64,000 bases of DNA. Origin: Tannerella forsythia (GTDB lineage Bacteria; Bacteroidota; Bacteroidia; Bacteroidales; Tannerellaceae). A model generated the notes under the pieces. It ran no database searches. It was given only the letters and a program-made list of their open reading frames with translations, and was not told the DNA's origin. Every line of letters begins with the position of its first letter. The first letter of the stretch is position 1. The DNA is taken from assembly GCF_001006485.1 (NCBI RefSeq), contig NZ_JUET01000070.1, forward strand, positions 62,001 to 126,000, written 5' to 3'. Below, piece by piece: positions 1-8,673 of this stretch. A program made the position numbers and the translations under genes.

Positions 1-62
1 TCGGACGTCTGGAAATTTTTACCGTCTTGACGATTCTCCTACCCGGCTTCTGGAAGCGATAA
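1..62 (+). CDS. trkH: C-terminal end of probable TrkH potassium uptake protein (partial)
   Basis: Only the last 19 codons are in the window, read in frame 3 and ending at TAA 60-62. The peptide contains GRLEIFTVL and ends in a hydrophobic stretch with GFWKR. This resembles the C-terminus of TrkH/TrkG potassium-transporter membrane subunits, which commonly end in GRLE, a hydrophobic run and FWR/K. The family call rests on this short tail only. The gene runs toward the lipoprotein gene, and a hairpin lies between them. Confidence 0.6.
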   Translation, partial: GRLEIFTVLTILLPGFWKR

Positions 63-81
63 ACCCAAAGTGGCAATGTGT

Positions 82-126
82 AAAAAAGGGGGCCAAACAT
101 TTTGTTTTGATCCCCCTCCTCTTTTT
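82..126. terminator. Bidirectional rho-independent terminator between convergent genes
   Basis: GGGGG (88-92) pairs with CCCCC (112-116), and the inner arms CAAA and TTTG extend the stem. A T-rich tract follows on the plus strand (117-126). An A-run at 82-87 gives a T-run on the minus strand. It sits between the partial TrkH gene (stop at 62) and the end of the lipoprotein gene (206), so it can serve both. Confidence 0.6.
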
Positions 127-205
127 GAAGTTGTCACAGAATCTTCCGAAGGCGGAAGCCCCCATAACAGCTACTATCGCTACGTTTATTGACTGTTACG
201 CCCGA

Positions 206-694
206 TTAATGTTCATGATGATGACCGTCATGATCGGGCGCGTCTTTGCTCAGTACAATATTACGTTCGGGAATCCGCTGTTCGTTTCCGGCAGCATCGG
301 TACAATACACCATCAGGTGATATTTCCCCGGTGTGGCGTTCTCCGGAATTTGGATATCGTGATGATGGATATGTGCGTTTTTCTTCCCCGACACATCATA
401 GCTTTTCTTAAAGGAAAACGCCACCGTGCCATCACCCGATTTAGTATGGGTATGATTGTCGAAATTACTATGTATTTCGATCAGATACGACTTCAGCATC
501 ACATCGTCCGACAAATCCATGTCGAAATGCACACCGTGCTTATCGCCGATTTTTAACACCGCACCCTCTTTGGGAGCATTCAACTTGATCTCCGGTTTCG
601 TTACATCCGCTTTCTCGTCTTTGTCGCAAGACACGAGCATGAATGAACTGGCTGCCAATAGACAGACTGCTGAAAAATAAAACTTTTTTCTCAT
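206..694 (-). CDS. His-rich DUF4625-family surface lipoprotein
   Basis: This 162-residue protein has a lipoprotein signal peptide with a lipobox near residues 19-23 (LVSC, followed by acidic/Lys residues DKDEK), so it is expected to be anchored in the outer membrane. The body fits the DUF4625 family, an Ig-like domain found in Bacteroidetes lipoproteins. Histidines cluster at AHIHHHDIQ and at the C-terminal DHDGHHHEH, which suggests metal binding. Its ATG overlaps the stop of the upstream TonB-dependent receptor (ATGA, 691-694), so the two are translationally coupled. I infer a role in metal capture or delivery to that receptor. The metal cannot be read from the sequence; zinc or copper is plausible. 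Confidence 0.85.
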   Translation of the reverse strand: MRKKFYFSAVCLLAASSFMLVSCDKDEKADVTKPEIKLNAPKEGAVLKIGDKHGVHFDMDLSDDVMLKSYLIEIHSNFDNHTHTKSGDGTVAFSFKKSYDVSGKKNAHIHHHDIQIPENATPGKYHLMVYCTDAAGNEQRIPERNIVLSKDAPDHDGHHHEH

Positions 695-2853
695 TTTAAT
701 AGTTGGTTAAATGGTACTTTAATATATAATTGGAAGTTTCGTCCCGGTTCGGGGATTTCAACCTTCCGATAAAAACTTAAATGATTAAAATATTTCGCAT
801 CGAATAGATTGCGAATGCTTAGCGACAGCTCGACCATCATGCCTGCTACAGCAAAGTCCATGCTCGCTCCGGCATGGAGCAGCTGAGCGCCCGGTGTCGC
901 GTCTTCATTGCGGGCGATGCGGTGCTGAGCAACAATGTTCTGCCACTCGACATACGAGCGGAAGCGTTTGAAGCCCCAACTCAGTGTTTGACGTATGGAG
1001 AGCGGCGGCGAAAAGTTGAGTGCCGTATGCGTATCACGATTGCGGGTATAAACATACTCACCGGCGAAACGGTAGTGTAACCCGCGCGACAGATCGAGAT
1101 CGAACGCAATTTCTCCACCCGCAAACAATGCCCGCGCGGGGGTATAACGGTAAACCTGCCCGGCATGAGGTAGCGCTGACCACTCGCCCGTGGGCTGAAG
1201 ATAGATGTAACAGTCGAAGAGGCTGACGAAGGGCGACACGGTCAGTTCAAGCCCTGGCCGAGTAAGGCTGTAGGAGGCATCGAATTGCCAGCCGCGCTCG
1301 GAGCGGAGGGTCACATCGCCCTGCTCGTGACGGAAGGTACCGTGATGGACACCGTTCGAGGCCAGTTCGTTGGCGCCGGGCAGGCGAAAGCTGCGCCCGA
1401 TGTTCGCCTTGAACAGATGAAGCGGCGACGGATTCCACACGATGCCGGCCGAGAAAGAATAATCACCGAAAATACGGTTTACATCATAACTTCTTTGTTT
1501 ATATCGTTTTACCTGTTCATTAATATACCCTTGGCGACGCAGATATTCGCCCAGAAAAGGATCGTCGGAGGGAGCGATATCTATCTTCCCGAAGTCATAA
1601 CGCGCACCGCCGTTGAGCGCAAATTCATGGGTGGGACGGTAAGTCGACAGCCAGTATCCGCCCGCGGCAAAACGCGTATACTCGGGCAACAGAAAGGCGT
1701 ATCCGGCGATATCGTTCTTTTGCGCCTGCACATCGAGCCCGGCCGTATGCTCCCACGACAGATGATGCAACAGACGCGCTTTGAGTGCACCACTGAATGT
1801 ATGCAGACGAAATTCCAGCTCCTTATCGGGGTCTTGCGCAGGCGGAAGTTGCGCATCGTAATGGGTGTGAAAGGCACTCCATTCTTCGCGATGATTATAC
1901 TGATAGCCAAAGTCGGCCGAGAGGATGAGATCGTCGGGCGTGTATTGTTGATGTGTCATCACTTTGAAGTGATTGACGAGGCTGTAGGGCAACGCAATGT
2001 CACGGCTGTTGCCGTCGTCCTGCAAACGTGAGAGGTCCGGGGCACCGTGTGCACCAGGAAAAAAGCCCATCTTCTGAAAAGCGTTGCTGACCGTCACATT
2101 CATCCGATAACGGTTTCTTCGGTATCCCCCGAAGAAAGAAGCGTTACGTTCCATGCCGGCCGTATTCTTGAGCCTTCGACCATAGACGGGGATTTTGCGT
2201 GTGAGGTAGACAATTGTGTCGGCAGGTATACGATAGTCGCCGTAGCGCTGTTCGGAGAAGCGTGCCCTGACGAGCCACGCGCCTTTGCGCAGGCCAAGCA
2301 TCAGCGATCCTCCCAGCGTGCCGTTGAGCGATTTGCTGAGTATCACGGCCTCACCGAAAAGCTGATCCACTGCCGGCCACGTGGCCGGCAGAATTTCGAT
2401 GACGCCTCCCATGGCATCACTGCCGAAGATGAGCGACGACGGACCTTTGCGCACCCTGATTTCTTCGACATTAAAAGCATCGATCTCTAATCCGTGGTCG
2501 CTGCCCCATTGCTGCCCTTCCTGCTTGATCCCGTTCTCGGACACGACAATACGATTGAAGCCGAGGCCACGAATGGCGGGCTTGGAGAAGCCTGCACCGA
2601 TATCCATCGAACGGACGCCGGGAATCTTCTCCATCGTTTGCACGAGGTTTCCCGTGAAATGACGGTTAAGAAAGTCTTTCCGCACCACGTCGATCGTGAG
2701 AGCGGTCATCTTCTGCTGTTGCCGATGATACGATTCCGAGACTACAACTTCGGACAAGGACACGTGCTTCATACTGTCGGGCGCTTCGCTCTGGGCGTCG
2801 ACCGAGCATACCGCAAAAAGAATCAGCAGCAGCAAACTATATCTGATATTCAT
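691..2853 (-). CDS. TonB-dependent outer-membrane receptor, probably for a metal
   Basis: The 720-residue protein has a signal peptide (about residues 1-20, ending VDAQ), a plug domain at about 50-160 (SEVVVSE region, IPGVRSMDIG, IRGLGFNRIVV, VRKGPSSLIFGSDAMGG) and a beta-barrel to the C-terminus. It lacks the N-terminal CarboxypepD-reg extension of SusC-type receptors, so a glycan importer is unlikely. The length fits classical metal or siderophore receptors. It is coupled by a 4-bp overlap to the His-rich lipoprotein, and a Cys/His-rich membrane protein is encoded upstream on the same strand. Together these suggest uptake of zinc, copper or another metal with TonB energy. Substrate assignment is inference. 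Confidence 0.9.
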   Translation of the reverse strand: MNIRYSLLLLILFAVCSVDAQSEAPDSMKHVSLSEVVVSESYHRQQQKMTALTIDVVRKDFLNRHFTGNLVQTMEKIPGVRSMDIGAGFSKPAIRGLGFNRIVVSENGIKQEGQQWGSDHGLEIDAFNVEEIRVRKGPSSLIFGSDAMGGVIEILPATWPAVDQLFGEAVILSKSLNGTLGGSLMLGLRKGAWLVRARFSEQRYGDYRIPADTIVYLTRKIPVYGRRLKNTAGMERNASFFGGYRRNRYRMNVTVSNAFQKMGFFPGAHGAPDLSRLQDDGNSRDIALPYSLVNHFKVMTHQQYTPDDLILSADFGYQYNHREEWSAFHTHYDAQLPPAQDPDKELEFRLHTFSGALKARLLHHLSWEHTAGLDVQAQKNDIAGYAFLLPEYTRFAAGGYWLSTYRPTHEFALNGGARYDFGKIDIAPSDDPFLGEYLRRQGYINEQVKRYKQRSYDVNRIFGDYSFSAGIVWNPSPLHLFKANIGRSFRLPGANELASNGVHHGTFRHEQGDVTLRSERGWQFDASYSLTRPGLELTVSPFVSLFDCYIYLQPTGEWSALPHAGQVYRYTPARALFAGGEIAFDLDLSRGLHYRFAGEYVYTRNRDTHTALNFSPPLSIRQTLSWGFKRFRSYVEWQNIVAQHRIARNEDATPGAQLLHAGASMDFAVAGMMVELSLSIRNLFDAKYFNHLSFYRKVEIPEPGRNFQLYIKVPFNQLLK

Positions 2854-3626
2854 ACAAAATTATTACGTTAGCGATCGGATAAACCGCAAGTTTCACTCAT
2901 TTAATGGTTAATGGTTATTCTTTACTACCTTGACGACCTTGTTACTTTTTTTCATTTTACCACAAGTTTTCATTCAGCGGTCAGCATTCGTCATTCTTCG
3001 TTTTTCTGTTTTTAGTCTATCAGCCAAACAAATCAACATCCAAAACAATCATTACATCGGCTTACAACCCTGCGCCGAGATGTGTACCCTTTTTCTCCCA
3101 ACGCTTCGCATTGAGCTGAATTAACACACCTCTATTTATTAATTGTTAATTGTCATGCAGGGTACATGATTGGGGCTGTACCACGCATAACCATTGACGA
3201 TTAAACATTAACAGTTAACCATCGAAATTATTTCCACCTGCGAAGATTAAACGCCCCAGGGGCATACATGGGCTGAAAGTCCGTTCTATTTCAGCCCCAT
3301 CCCATAAAGGGTAGGGTATCGATTCCCCTGTCTTGTTTTTGAGGGCTGTAAGCCTGATGCAATTTATCAGTTAGCATTCAGCTTTCAGTCAACAATCGAA
3401 ACATTTCAACAATTAAACAACTCAACATTCAAATGCCCAAAGGGCAGGCATCTAATACTCAAAAGGCTGAAAGCCCGATTTAGTTTAATGGTTAATTGTT
3501 AACGGTCAAGAGTTATCTTCCGGGTACATGACTTGGCATGCATTATGCATAGCCAACTAACAATCATCTATTTACAATTATTATATCGTGTATCACGCAT
3601 AACAATTGACAACTGACCATTAATAA
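2854..3626. repeat. Gene-poor gap with dispersed intergenic repeats
   Basis: No convincing gene was seen. The stretch is made of degenerate dispersed repeats. One at 3270-3358 (GGCTGAAAG, TTTCAGCCCCATCCC, GGGCTGTAAGCCTGA) recurs at 7262-7350. One at about 3056-3125 (CGCCGAGATG, CCCAACGCTTCGCATTG, CTGAATTAACAC) is a diverged relative of 6761-6860 and 63096-63195. Short A/T-rich tracts such as AATGGTTAATGGTTA recur in other gaps of the window. One match to the -7 consensus lies only about one base before the receptor ATG, too close to serve it. Confidence 0.7.
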
Positions 3627-3980
3627 TTAAATGTACGGTGGGGCACGCAGAGCGTAAGCGTAAAGAAGCGGACGGATGGTTTCACAAACAGCTGCCACCG
3701 GTTTACGCTCAGCGGTGAGAAGGGTAAAGAGACGAATCCGGAATATTTCACTTTGTGTGAAAGGCAGGAGATTGAAGAGGCAGATGAAGCAATCGTCATC
3801 CGACGAGGTGGTTTGCGGATTCTCTCCGTGCGTGCAACACATATCATACCCACACGCCTCGTGACGGTGAAATGCTTTCACCACAAAGACGGGTAGCAAC
3901 GCAGCCAGCAGCAACGTCGCGATGACATATCTTCCTTTTGCACCTGTTATCACAATCTTCCTGCAAAGTTGAAAGCGCAA
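3627..3980 (-). CDS. Small Cys/His-rich membrane protein, function unknown
   Basis: This 117-residue protein has a basic N-terminus and one hydrophobic segment at about 18-36. A Cys/His-rich stretch follows (FHRHEACGYDMCC, then DDDCFIC at about 61-67) and a basic C-terminus ends in APPYI. The spacing of Cys and His suggests metal or redox chemistry at the membrane, reminiscent of small proteins found near metal-transport genes. I do not recognise a named family with confidence. It lies upstream of, and in the same direction as, the TonB-dependent receptor, separated by a repeat-filled gap. A -7 box at 4006-4013 with a -33 TTG at the right spacing supports the start at 3980. Confidence 0.65.
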   Translation of the reverse strand: MRFQLCRKIVITGAKGRYVIATLLLAALLPVFVVKAFHRHEACGYDMCCTHGENPQTTSSDDDCFICLFNLLPFTQSEIFRIRLFTLLTAERKPVAAVCETIRPLLYAYALRAPPYI

Positions 3981-4005
3981 AGTAAAATAATATTTTTCAA
4001 TGATG

Positions 4006-4035
4006 CAAATCTATCCAACCGTCAGTTGGAAACAA
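4006..4035 (-). promoter_or_regulatory. Bacteroidetes-type promoter of the small Cys/His-rich protein
   Basis: On the minus strand the -7 box TAGATTTG (4006-4013) fits TAnnTTTG. TTG (4033-4035) lies 19 bases upstream as the -33 element. The predicted start site is near 4001, giving a leader of about 20 bases to the ATG at 3980. Confidence 0.55.
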
Positions 4036-4260
4036 AAGGCGAGACCTCTGCAAAATACCTCTTTTATTTGCCCAATTCAACTATTTTTAATATAAGAGCT
4101 ACGCAAAAACCATTCTCTCGGCACCGATAAAGACTGAAAGCAACGTGTCTGAAGCAACGATTCGTTTTCATTGCATATCTTTGCAGAGATTAATTGCCAA
4201 TACCCGGTGCAGATATAGGCTGGGTAGGGTGTTTTCTGTCGGTTCTATAAGACATTGAAT

Positions 4261-4779
4261 ATGAAGTGCGGATGGATAATAGGAGTAACGATCGTCGCAG
4301 GGATGGCGGGGCTGTGGCTCTTGGGAATGCATGATAAACCGCTCGCCCCATCGCTCACGGTCAATAAGATTGTCGTCGAGAAAAGCAAACGGCGACTGAG
4401 TCTCTACTCCGGTGAGACTTTGTTGAAGACGTATCCGATCTCACTCGGAAAGTATCCTCTCGGACATAAAGCATTTGAAGGAGATCAGCGTACGCCCGAA
4501 GGAAAGTATGTGATTCATGATAAAAACCCTCACAGCGGCTATTACAAGAATCTGGGAATCTCCTACCCCAACAAACGGGACATCGCACATGCGAAAGAAA
4601 TCGGGAAAGCTCCCGGCGGACATATCAAAATACACGGACTGAAGAACGGCTGGGGCTGGATCGGAAAAATACACCTGCTCAAAGACTGGACAGCCGGCTG
4701 CATCGCCTTGACAAACGAAGAGGTGGAAGAGCTCTATCAAGCCGTACCGATAGGAACCCCGATCGAGATTAAACCGTAA
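4261..4779 (+). CDS. L,D-transpeptidase (YkuD family)
   Basis: This 172-residue protein has an N-terminal membrane anchor or signal (about 5-22) followed by a YkuD domain. The catalytic signature is present: HIKIHG, then TAGCIALTN with the nucleophilic Cys. Such enzymes form 3-3 cross-links in peptidoglycan or attach proteins to it, in the periplasm. The frame opens with a TTG at 4255, but ATG at 4261 is the more likely start. The gene stands alone, followed by an A/T-rich gap. Catalytic class is firm; whether it cross-links peptidoglycan or does a related reaction is not shown. Confidence 0.9.
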   Translation: MKCGWIIGVTIVAGMAGLWLLGMHDKPLAPSLTVNKIVVEKSKRRLSLYSGETLLKTYPISLGKYPLGHKAFEGDQRTPEGKYVIHDKNPHSGYYKNLGISYPNKRDIAHAKEIGKAPGGHIKIHGLKNGWGWIGKIHLLKDWTAGCIALTNEEVEELYQAVPIGTPIEIKP

Positions 4780-5230
4780 ATATATTCTCACCGAAACCTT
4801 TGCAGTGTTTTTTTGTCGATGAGATATGCTAATCGTTGGTAATCCCCATTTACTTGCCGATACGGCATATTAGACCAATTGACTACAATGGTTTGAAAAT
4901 CAAATGATAGAAATGTCTGATTTTGCTTTTTTTTCTGCGCTGAACTTTTGCAAAGATCATGCGTTTTTCCGGTACAAGAAAACAAATGAAAAGACTTTGA
5001 TAAAAAAGGCGATGTATCGGATTTTTTTGCAGTCAGCCGGATGATGATATTCTATTTACGTTTCTTTTCAGATGCTTATTTTTAAGAAACAATATGCGTT
5101 TTTGTGGCAGAAATCTGTGGACATATGCAAAAATATTCTGTAAACTATGCTTTTTGAGAGAAAATAGTATTTACAACAAGTTATTAGAAAAATACTTGGC
5201 TTGAAATTTTATATTATGCTATAAAAACAT
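4780..5230. other. A/T-rich gap without a convincing gene
   Basis: About 450 bases of A/T-rich sequence. A 65-codon minus-strand frame (4788-4985) has unconvincing composition and is not called. A short string TTTACTTGCCGATACGGCAT near 4850 resembles CTACTTGCCAATACAGCAT near 7980, close to the IS1595-type remnant, which may mark a lost mobile element. This is weak. Confidence 0.4.
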
Positions 5231-5238
5231 TATGTTTG
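5231..5238 (+). promoter_or_regulatory. -7 box of the ATPase/nuclease-like gene
   Basis: TATGTTTG fits TAnnTTTG and lies 22 bases before the ATG at 5261. No clear -33 element was found at standard spacing. Confidence 0.45.
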
Positions 5239-5260
5239 CGATACATAATAGATATAGAAT

Positions 5261-6634
5261 ATGAAATTCGTTGATAGAATAGAAGAAACGGCACGACTGA
5301 AGGACACTCTTTCAAGAGAGAAGTCTTCGTTGGTCGTAATGTACGGTCGCAGACGGTTAGGTAAGTCAACGCTTATCAAAAGGGTGTTGTCGGACAGTGA
5401 TGTATATTTCCTTGCCGACCGTTCAGAAGGGCAACATCAGAGGACTTTGTTTGCAAAGGTGGTAGCACAAGTATTTCCTGATTTCGATAAGTTAACTTAT
5501 CCAGATTGGGAGTCTATATTTCGTGCCGTTAATTATCGAACAGACAAGCGTTTCGCTCTGTTCTTGGATGAATTCCCGTATCTGGTGGAACAATCCCCGG
5601 AACTGCCGTCAGTGTTACAGAAATTGGTTGATGAAAAGCAGTTGAAGTATAATCTCGTACTTTGTGGTTCATCCCAAAATATGATGTATGGACTCTTTCT
5701 TGATTCTACAGCACCTTTATATGGCCGTGCTGATGAGATAATGAGACTTACGCCGATACGCTTACCGTATATTCAGGAGGCTTTGCACCTTGACGCGGTG
5801 AGTGCCATTGAAGAGTATGCTGTATGGGGTGGTGTACCTCGTTATTGGGAACTAAGAGAAAACAGAAACTCACTTGACGATGCGTTGTGGCACAATATCC
5901 TCTCTGTAAATGGCACTTTTTACGAAGAGCCAGTAAAACTGTTTCAGGATGATGTAAAGGATATTGTCAAGACTTCTACAGTCATGTCTTATATCGGCTC
6001 CGGCGCAAATCGTCTTTCTGAGATTGCTGCCAGATGTAATGAGCCGGCAACTAATCTGTCACGTCCATTGAAGAAGCTGATTGACCTCGGATTTTTGGAG
6101 AAAGATGTTCCGTTCGGAATTGACGAAAAGAATGCAAAAAAGAGCCTATATAAAATAGCCGACCCATTTATGGCATTCTACTATCAGTTTGTTGTACCTA
6201 ACCGTTCGTTCATCGAGATTGGTCGTCGTTTGCCATTAGAACGAGCTTTGGCAGCCCATTTCTCGGAGTATGTGAGTATGCATTGGGAAAAACTATGCAG
6301 GGATGCTGTAACGGGAAATCAGGTTAACGGAGTTGTTTACGGCAAAGCAAAACGCTGGTGGGGACCGGTTCTCAACGAGGATAAAAAGCCAGAACAAATA
6401 GAGATTGATGTAATGGCAGAATCACTTGATAAAAAGTATCTCTTAGTAGGTGAGTGCAAATGGACAAATCCAGAGAATGGTAGACAACTTACAGCCGAAC
6501 TTCTCCGTAAAACCAATCTGCTGCCATTTGCCAAGAATTACACGATTTTCCCGGTCCTATTTCTTAAAAATGCACCGAAAGATGATGTCGGGAATGCGAT
6601 GTTGCCGGAAAATGTTGTTGAGTTGATGAGGTAA
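5261..6634 (+). CDS. AAA ATPase (ATPase_2 type) with C-terminal DUF234-like nuclease fold
   Basis: The 457-residue protein starts with an ATP-binding domain: Walker A GRRRLGKST at about 29-37 and Walker B FALFLDEFPYL at about 97-107, then an arginine-containing sensor region and a winged-helix segment around 235-290. The C-terminal third contains EIDVMAE followed by LVGECKW, the D...ExK pattern of PD-(D/E)XK folds, as in DUF234. Proteins of this architecture are widespread in Bacteroidetes and archaea, often as strain-variable genes, and their cellular role is not settled. It stands alone with its own -7 box. The gene is richer in A/T than the neighbouring housekeeping genes, consistent with transfer. 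Nuclease activity is inference. Confidence 0.85.
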   Translation: MKFVDRIEETARLKDTLSREKSSLVVMYGRRRLGKSTLIKRVLSDSDVYFLADRSEGQHQRTLFAKVVAQVFPDFDKLTYPDWESIFRAVNYRTDKRFALFLDEFPYLVEQSPELPSVLQKLVDEKQLKYNLVLCGSSQNMMYGLFLDSTAPLYGRADEIMRLTPIRLPYIQEALHLDAVSAIEEYAVWGGVPRYWELRENRNSLDDALWHNILSVNGTFYEEPVKLFQDDVKDIVKTSTVMSYIGSGANRLSEIAARCNEPATNLSRPLKKLIDLGFLEKDVPFGIDEKNAKKSLYKIADPFMAFYYQFVVPNRSFIEIGRRLPLERALAAHFSEYVSMHWEKLCRDAVTGNQVNGVVYGKAKRWWGPVLNEDKKPEQIEIDVMAESLDKKYLLVGECKWTNPENGRQLTAELLRKTNLLPFAKNYTIFPVLFLKNAPKDDVGNAMLPENVVELMR

Positions 6635-6970
6635 ATTCATATAACGCCTATCCATGATGGCGCGGAATCTTTTCTTCTGTCAGATAAACCCAAATTACGC
6701 GATACACTGTTCGGCGTTTACCATTAATAATGGACGTGCGAATGTACGACAAAGGTTGCGTCAGGCTTACAGCCCTCCGCCGAGACGCGATACCTTTTTC
6801 CCCAACGCTTCGCATTGGGCTGAATTAACACGCCCTTTCAGGGCTCTTACAGCAGTCAGCCGTCAGTTCCGCATTCCTCCTTGGAAGGGGGGAAGGGGGA
6901 TGTTCATATCGGCGTTATGACGGGTGAACACAGAGGTTCGCCCCTACATGAACTGCCCTTTCCTCTACCC

Positions 6971-7041
6971 TGTCATTCAGAGCGAAGCGATGAATCTCCT
7001 TCCTTCTCCAAGTGAGATTCCTCACGGTGTTCGGAATGACA
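6971..7041 (+). repeat. 71-bp palindromic dispersed repeat, copy 1
   Basis: Begins TGTCATTCAGAGCGAAGCGA and ends GTTCGGAATGACA. The two ends are imperfect inverted repeats that can form one long hairpin. Translated, this class gives the familiar HSERSEES-like junk peptide seen in many genomes. Confidence 0.85.
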
Positions 7042-7068
7042 AGGAGGGGCGTTCAGAGCACTTCCCTT

Positions 7069-7140
7069 GTCATCCAGAACGTCAGCGATGAATCTCTTTT
7101 CCTCTTCCTCGCGGGATTCCTCACTGCGCTCGGAATGACA
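7069..7140 (+). repeat. 71-bp palindromic dispersed repeat, copy 2
   Basis: Starts TGTCATCCAGAACGTCAGCG and ends GCTCGGAATGACA. It is in the same orientation as copy 1, 27 bases downstream, and more diverged at the left end. Confidence 0.8.
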
Positions 7141-7439
7141 GGGGTACATGTTGTAGAGACACAAATCATTGCGTCTCTACGGTGCGTACTGCGTTCATTT
7201 GCGTCCATTTGTGAAATTTGTGTTCGGACACCGTGTACCTTGTACATAACCATTACCCGATAGGGCTGAAAGCCCGCTTTATTTCAGCCCTATCCCGCAA
7301 GGGTGGGGTATCCATGCCAATACCTTGGTTAAAGGGCTGTAAGCCTGACATAATCGTTAGCGGTCAGTATTCAGCAATCAGTCAACAAATCAACATGTCA
7401 ACAATAATGCAATGAAGGAGGCTTATCGGCAAATTCGTA

Positions 7440-7897
7440 TAGCAGAAATATATGCAACTCGCGTAGATTGGATGACGAGTGGCAATGATAGCGAAGAGAG
7501 TTTTCATGAACGTATAAAAACAGAACTCGTCCAGATAGTTTTGTAAAAACTCCGGCTTAATGTCATGAAATGTATTTAGTAATTGTCGCTTGGCATTGCT
7601 GATGGCGATATGAACCCAAGGGAGTCATTCTCCCACTTTTTCTTTTGGGATAACCTGAGAGTGGTGTCGTGGTACAAAGTTTTCTAACTCCACGTAAGAA
7701 GTAGAATCATCCGTGTCGATTTGATTAGCTCCGGAGGCTAACTGCTGAACCGCTGCATTAATGGTCTCTTTTTCCCAATAATGATCCGTGCCGCCGCATT
7801 TGGAACAAACAACACCTACTTAGCCGCAATACTCCTTGAATTTTTGCTTACAGCTTTCTTCATCAGGAAATTGGGATATAAAATCGATGAACGTCAT
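7440..7897 (-). pseudogene. IS1595-type transposase remnant
   Basis: Read on the minus strand from ATG 7895-7897, the sequence gives an N-terminus MTFIDFISQFPDEESCKQKF, an in-frame stop after KEYCG, then VVCSKCGGTDHYW, a zinc-ribbon-like motif. After a large internal deletion comes DDSTSYVELENFVPRHHSQV, a stop after EKVGE, then WVHIAISNAKRQLLNTFHDI and a short LDEFC segment. These fragments match the layout of IS1595/ISXO2-type transposases, but most of the DDE core is missing and stops interrupt the frame. Distal to LDEFC the reading diverges. No clear terminal inverted repeats were identified. Confidence 0.8.
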
Positions 7898-7899
7898 AT

Positions 7900-8317
7900 A
7901 ACTTGATTTTTTTTACAAAGACAATCATTCTTGGGTAATTATACGGATATTCATATTGTTTTTATATAAATAACTAAATCTACTTGCCAATACAGCATCA
8001 TTACTCCTCTATCACTTAGGCGATTAGCCATTTAATCGGTACAAGGCACCCTAAAATAAATGAAAAATCAGTTTTATATAACTGTTTTATAGGTAGTTAC
8101 ATACTTGTACCGCATAGCTTTGTTCTCAGTCTTTCAACCTTCTTTTTAGTGGTATTGTCTATTAATCAGCTAATTACAATACCTCCCATTTGTTTTTAGC
8201 ACGCTTGCTCACTACAAAAGTACCCATTTCGGAGCATATCAAAGCAAAATGATGCAAGGAAAATACTCGACATACTTATTTTGTCCTCCAACAATTATAA
8301 TAGTGAGATTAAAAGCG
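7900..8317. other. A/T-rich gap downstream of the transposase remnant
   Basis: No gene seen. It contains an exact inverted repeat, CGGTACAAG (8037-8045) and CTTGTACCG (8104-8112), about 58 bases apart. This could be the ends of a tiny element or a loose hairpin. The last part is the upstream region of the HipBA module. Confidence 0.4.
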
Positions 8318-8341
8318 TATATTTGCGCACTATATGATACA
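8318..8341 (+). promoter_or_regulatory. Promoter and possible operator of the HipBA module
   Basis: TATATTTG (8318-8325) is a -7 box. It lies inside an imperfect palindrome GTATAT...ATATGATAC (8317-8341) just before the ATG at 8350, where a HipB-type repressor could bind. Autoregulation is inferred from the known behaviour of HipB families. Confidence 0.45.
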
Positions 8342-8349
8342 TTGAAGAT

Positions 8350-8670
8350 ATGGCAAAGAATACAATGGGGACTAAGTTGCCCCGAAAGTTAGAGCAGAAG
8401 ATGCAGATTGTGGGAGAGCAAATCAAGTTGGCTCGACTACGTCGTAATCTTAGTGTGGCACAGATTGCAGAGCGTGCCACTTGTTCCCCTTTGACCGTCT
8501 CTCGTATTGAGAAAGGATCTCCTACTGTGTCTATCGGGATCTACTTGCGAGTACTCTATGCCCTGCAACTCGAAGACGACATCCTTCTCATCGCCAAAGA
8601 CGATGAACTGGGGCGTCGCCTCCAAGACCTCTCTCTCATCAATCGCCGTCGTGCCTCCAAGAAAGAATAA
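8350..8670 (+). CDS. hipB: HipB-like XRE-family antitoxin/repressor
   Basis: This 106-residue protein has a helix-turn-helix domain at about 23-80 (IKLARLRRNLSVAQIAERA, then SPLTVSRIEKGSPTVSIGIY). HipB proteins bind operator DNA and their partner HipA kinase, repressing the operon and neutralising the toxin. It sits 3 bases before the full-length hipA gene, the usual antitoxin-first order. The short basic C-terminal tail (NRRRASKKE) may contact the partner. The family is clear; neutralisation of this HipA is inferred from gene order. Confidence 0.9.
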   Translation: MAKNTMGTKLPRKLEQKMQIVGEQIKLARLRRNLSVAQIAERATCSPLTVSRIEKGSPTVSIGIYLRVLYALQLEDDILLIAKDDELGRRLQDLSLINRRRASKKE

Positions 8671-8673
8671 ACT

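Larger units (their letters stand above)
6635..7430. repeat. Composite island of dispersed palindromic repeats
   Basis: No gene was found. Units in order: a 100-bp unit (6761-6860); a G-rich unit with AAGGGGGGAAGGGGGATGTT (about 6886-6906); a short hairpin (GGGTGAACACAGAGGTTCGCCCC, 6922-6947); two 71-72 bp palindromic units (6971-7041, 7069-7140); and a unit with GGCTGAAAGCCCGC and TTTCAGCCCTATCCC (7262-7350). The first four classes recur in the same order and orientation at 63096-63458. Small reading frames here translate repeats and are not genes. Confidence 0.8.

Noticed and set aside
1285-2031. 248-codon plus-strand frame
   Set aside because: It is antisense to the TonB-dependent receptor, shows no domain, and reflects the codon pattern of the real gene.
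2860-2870. -7 box TAATTTTG of the TonB-dependent receptor
   Set aside because: It ends about one base before the ATG, so transcription would begin inside the gene; no alternative start downstream was found.
4788-4985. 65-codon minus-strand gene
   Set aside because: No ribosome site, signal or domain; composition is that of A/T-rich spacer.
6973-7263. Small frames with CHSERSEES-like peptides
   Set aside because: They translate the palindromic 71-bp repeats and are known annotation artefacts of such repeats.
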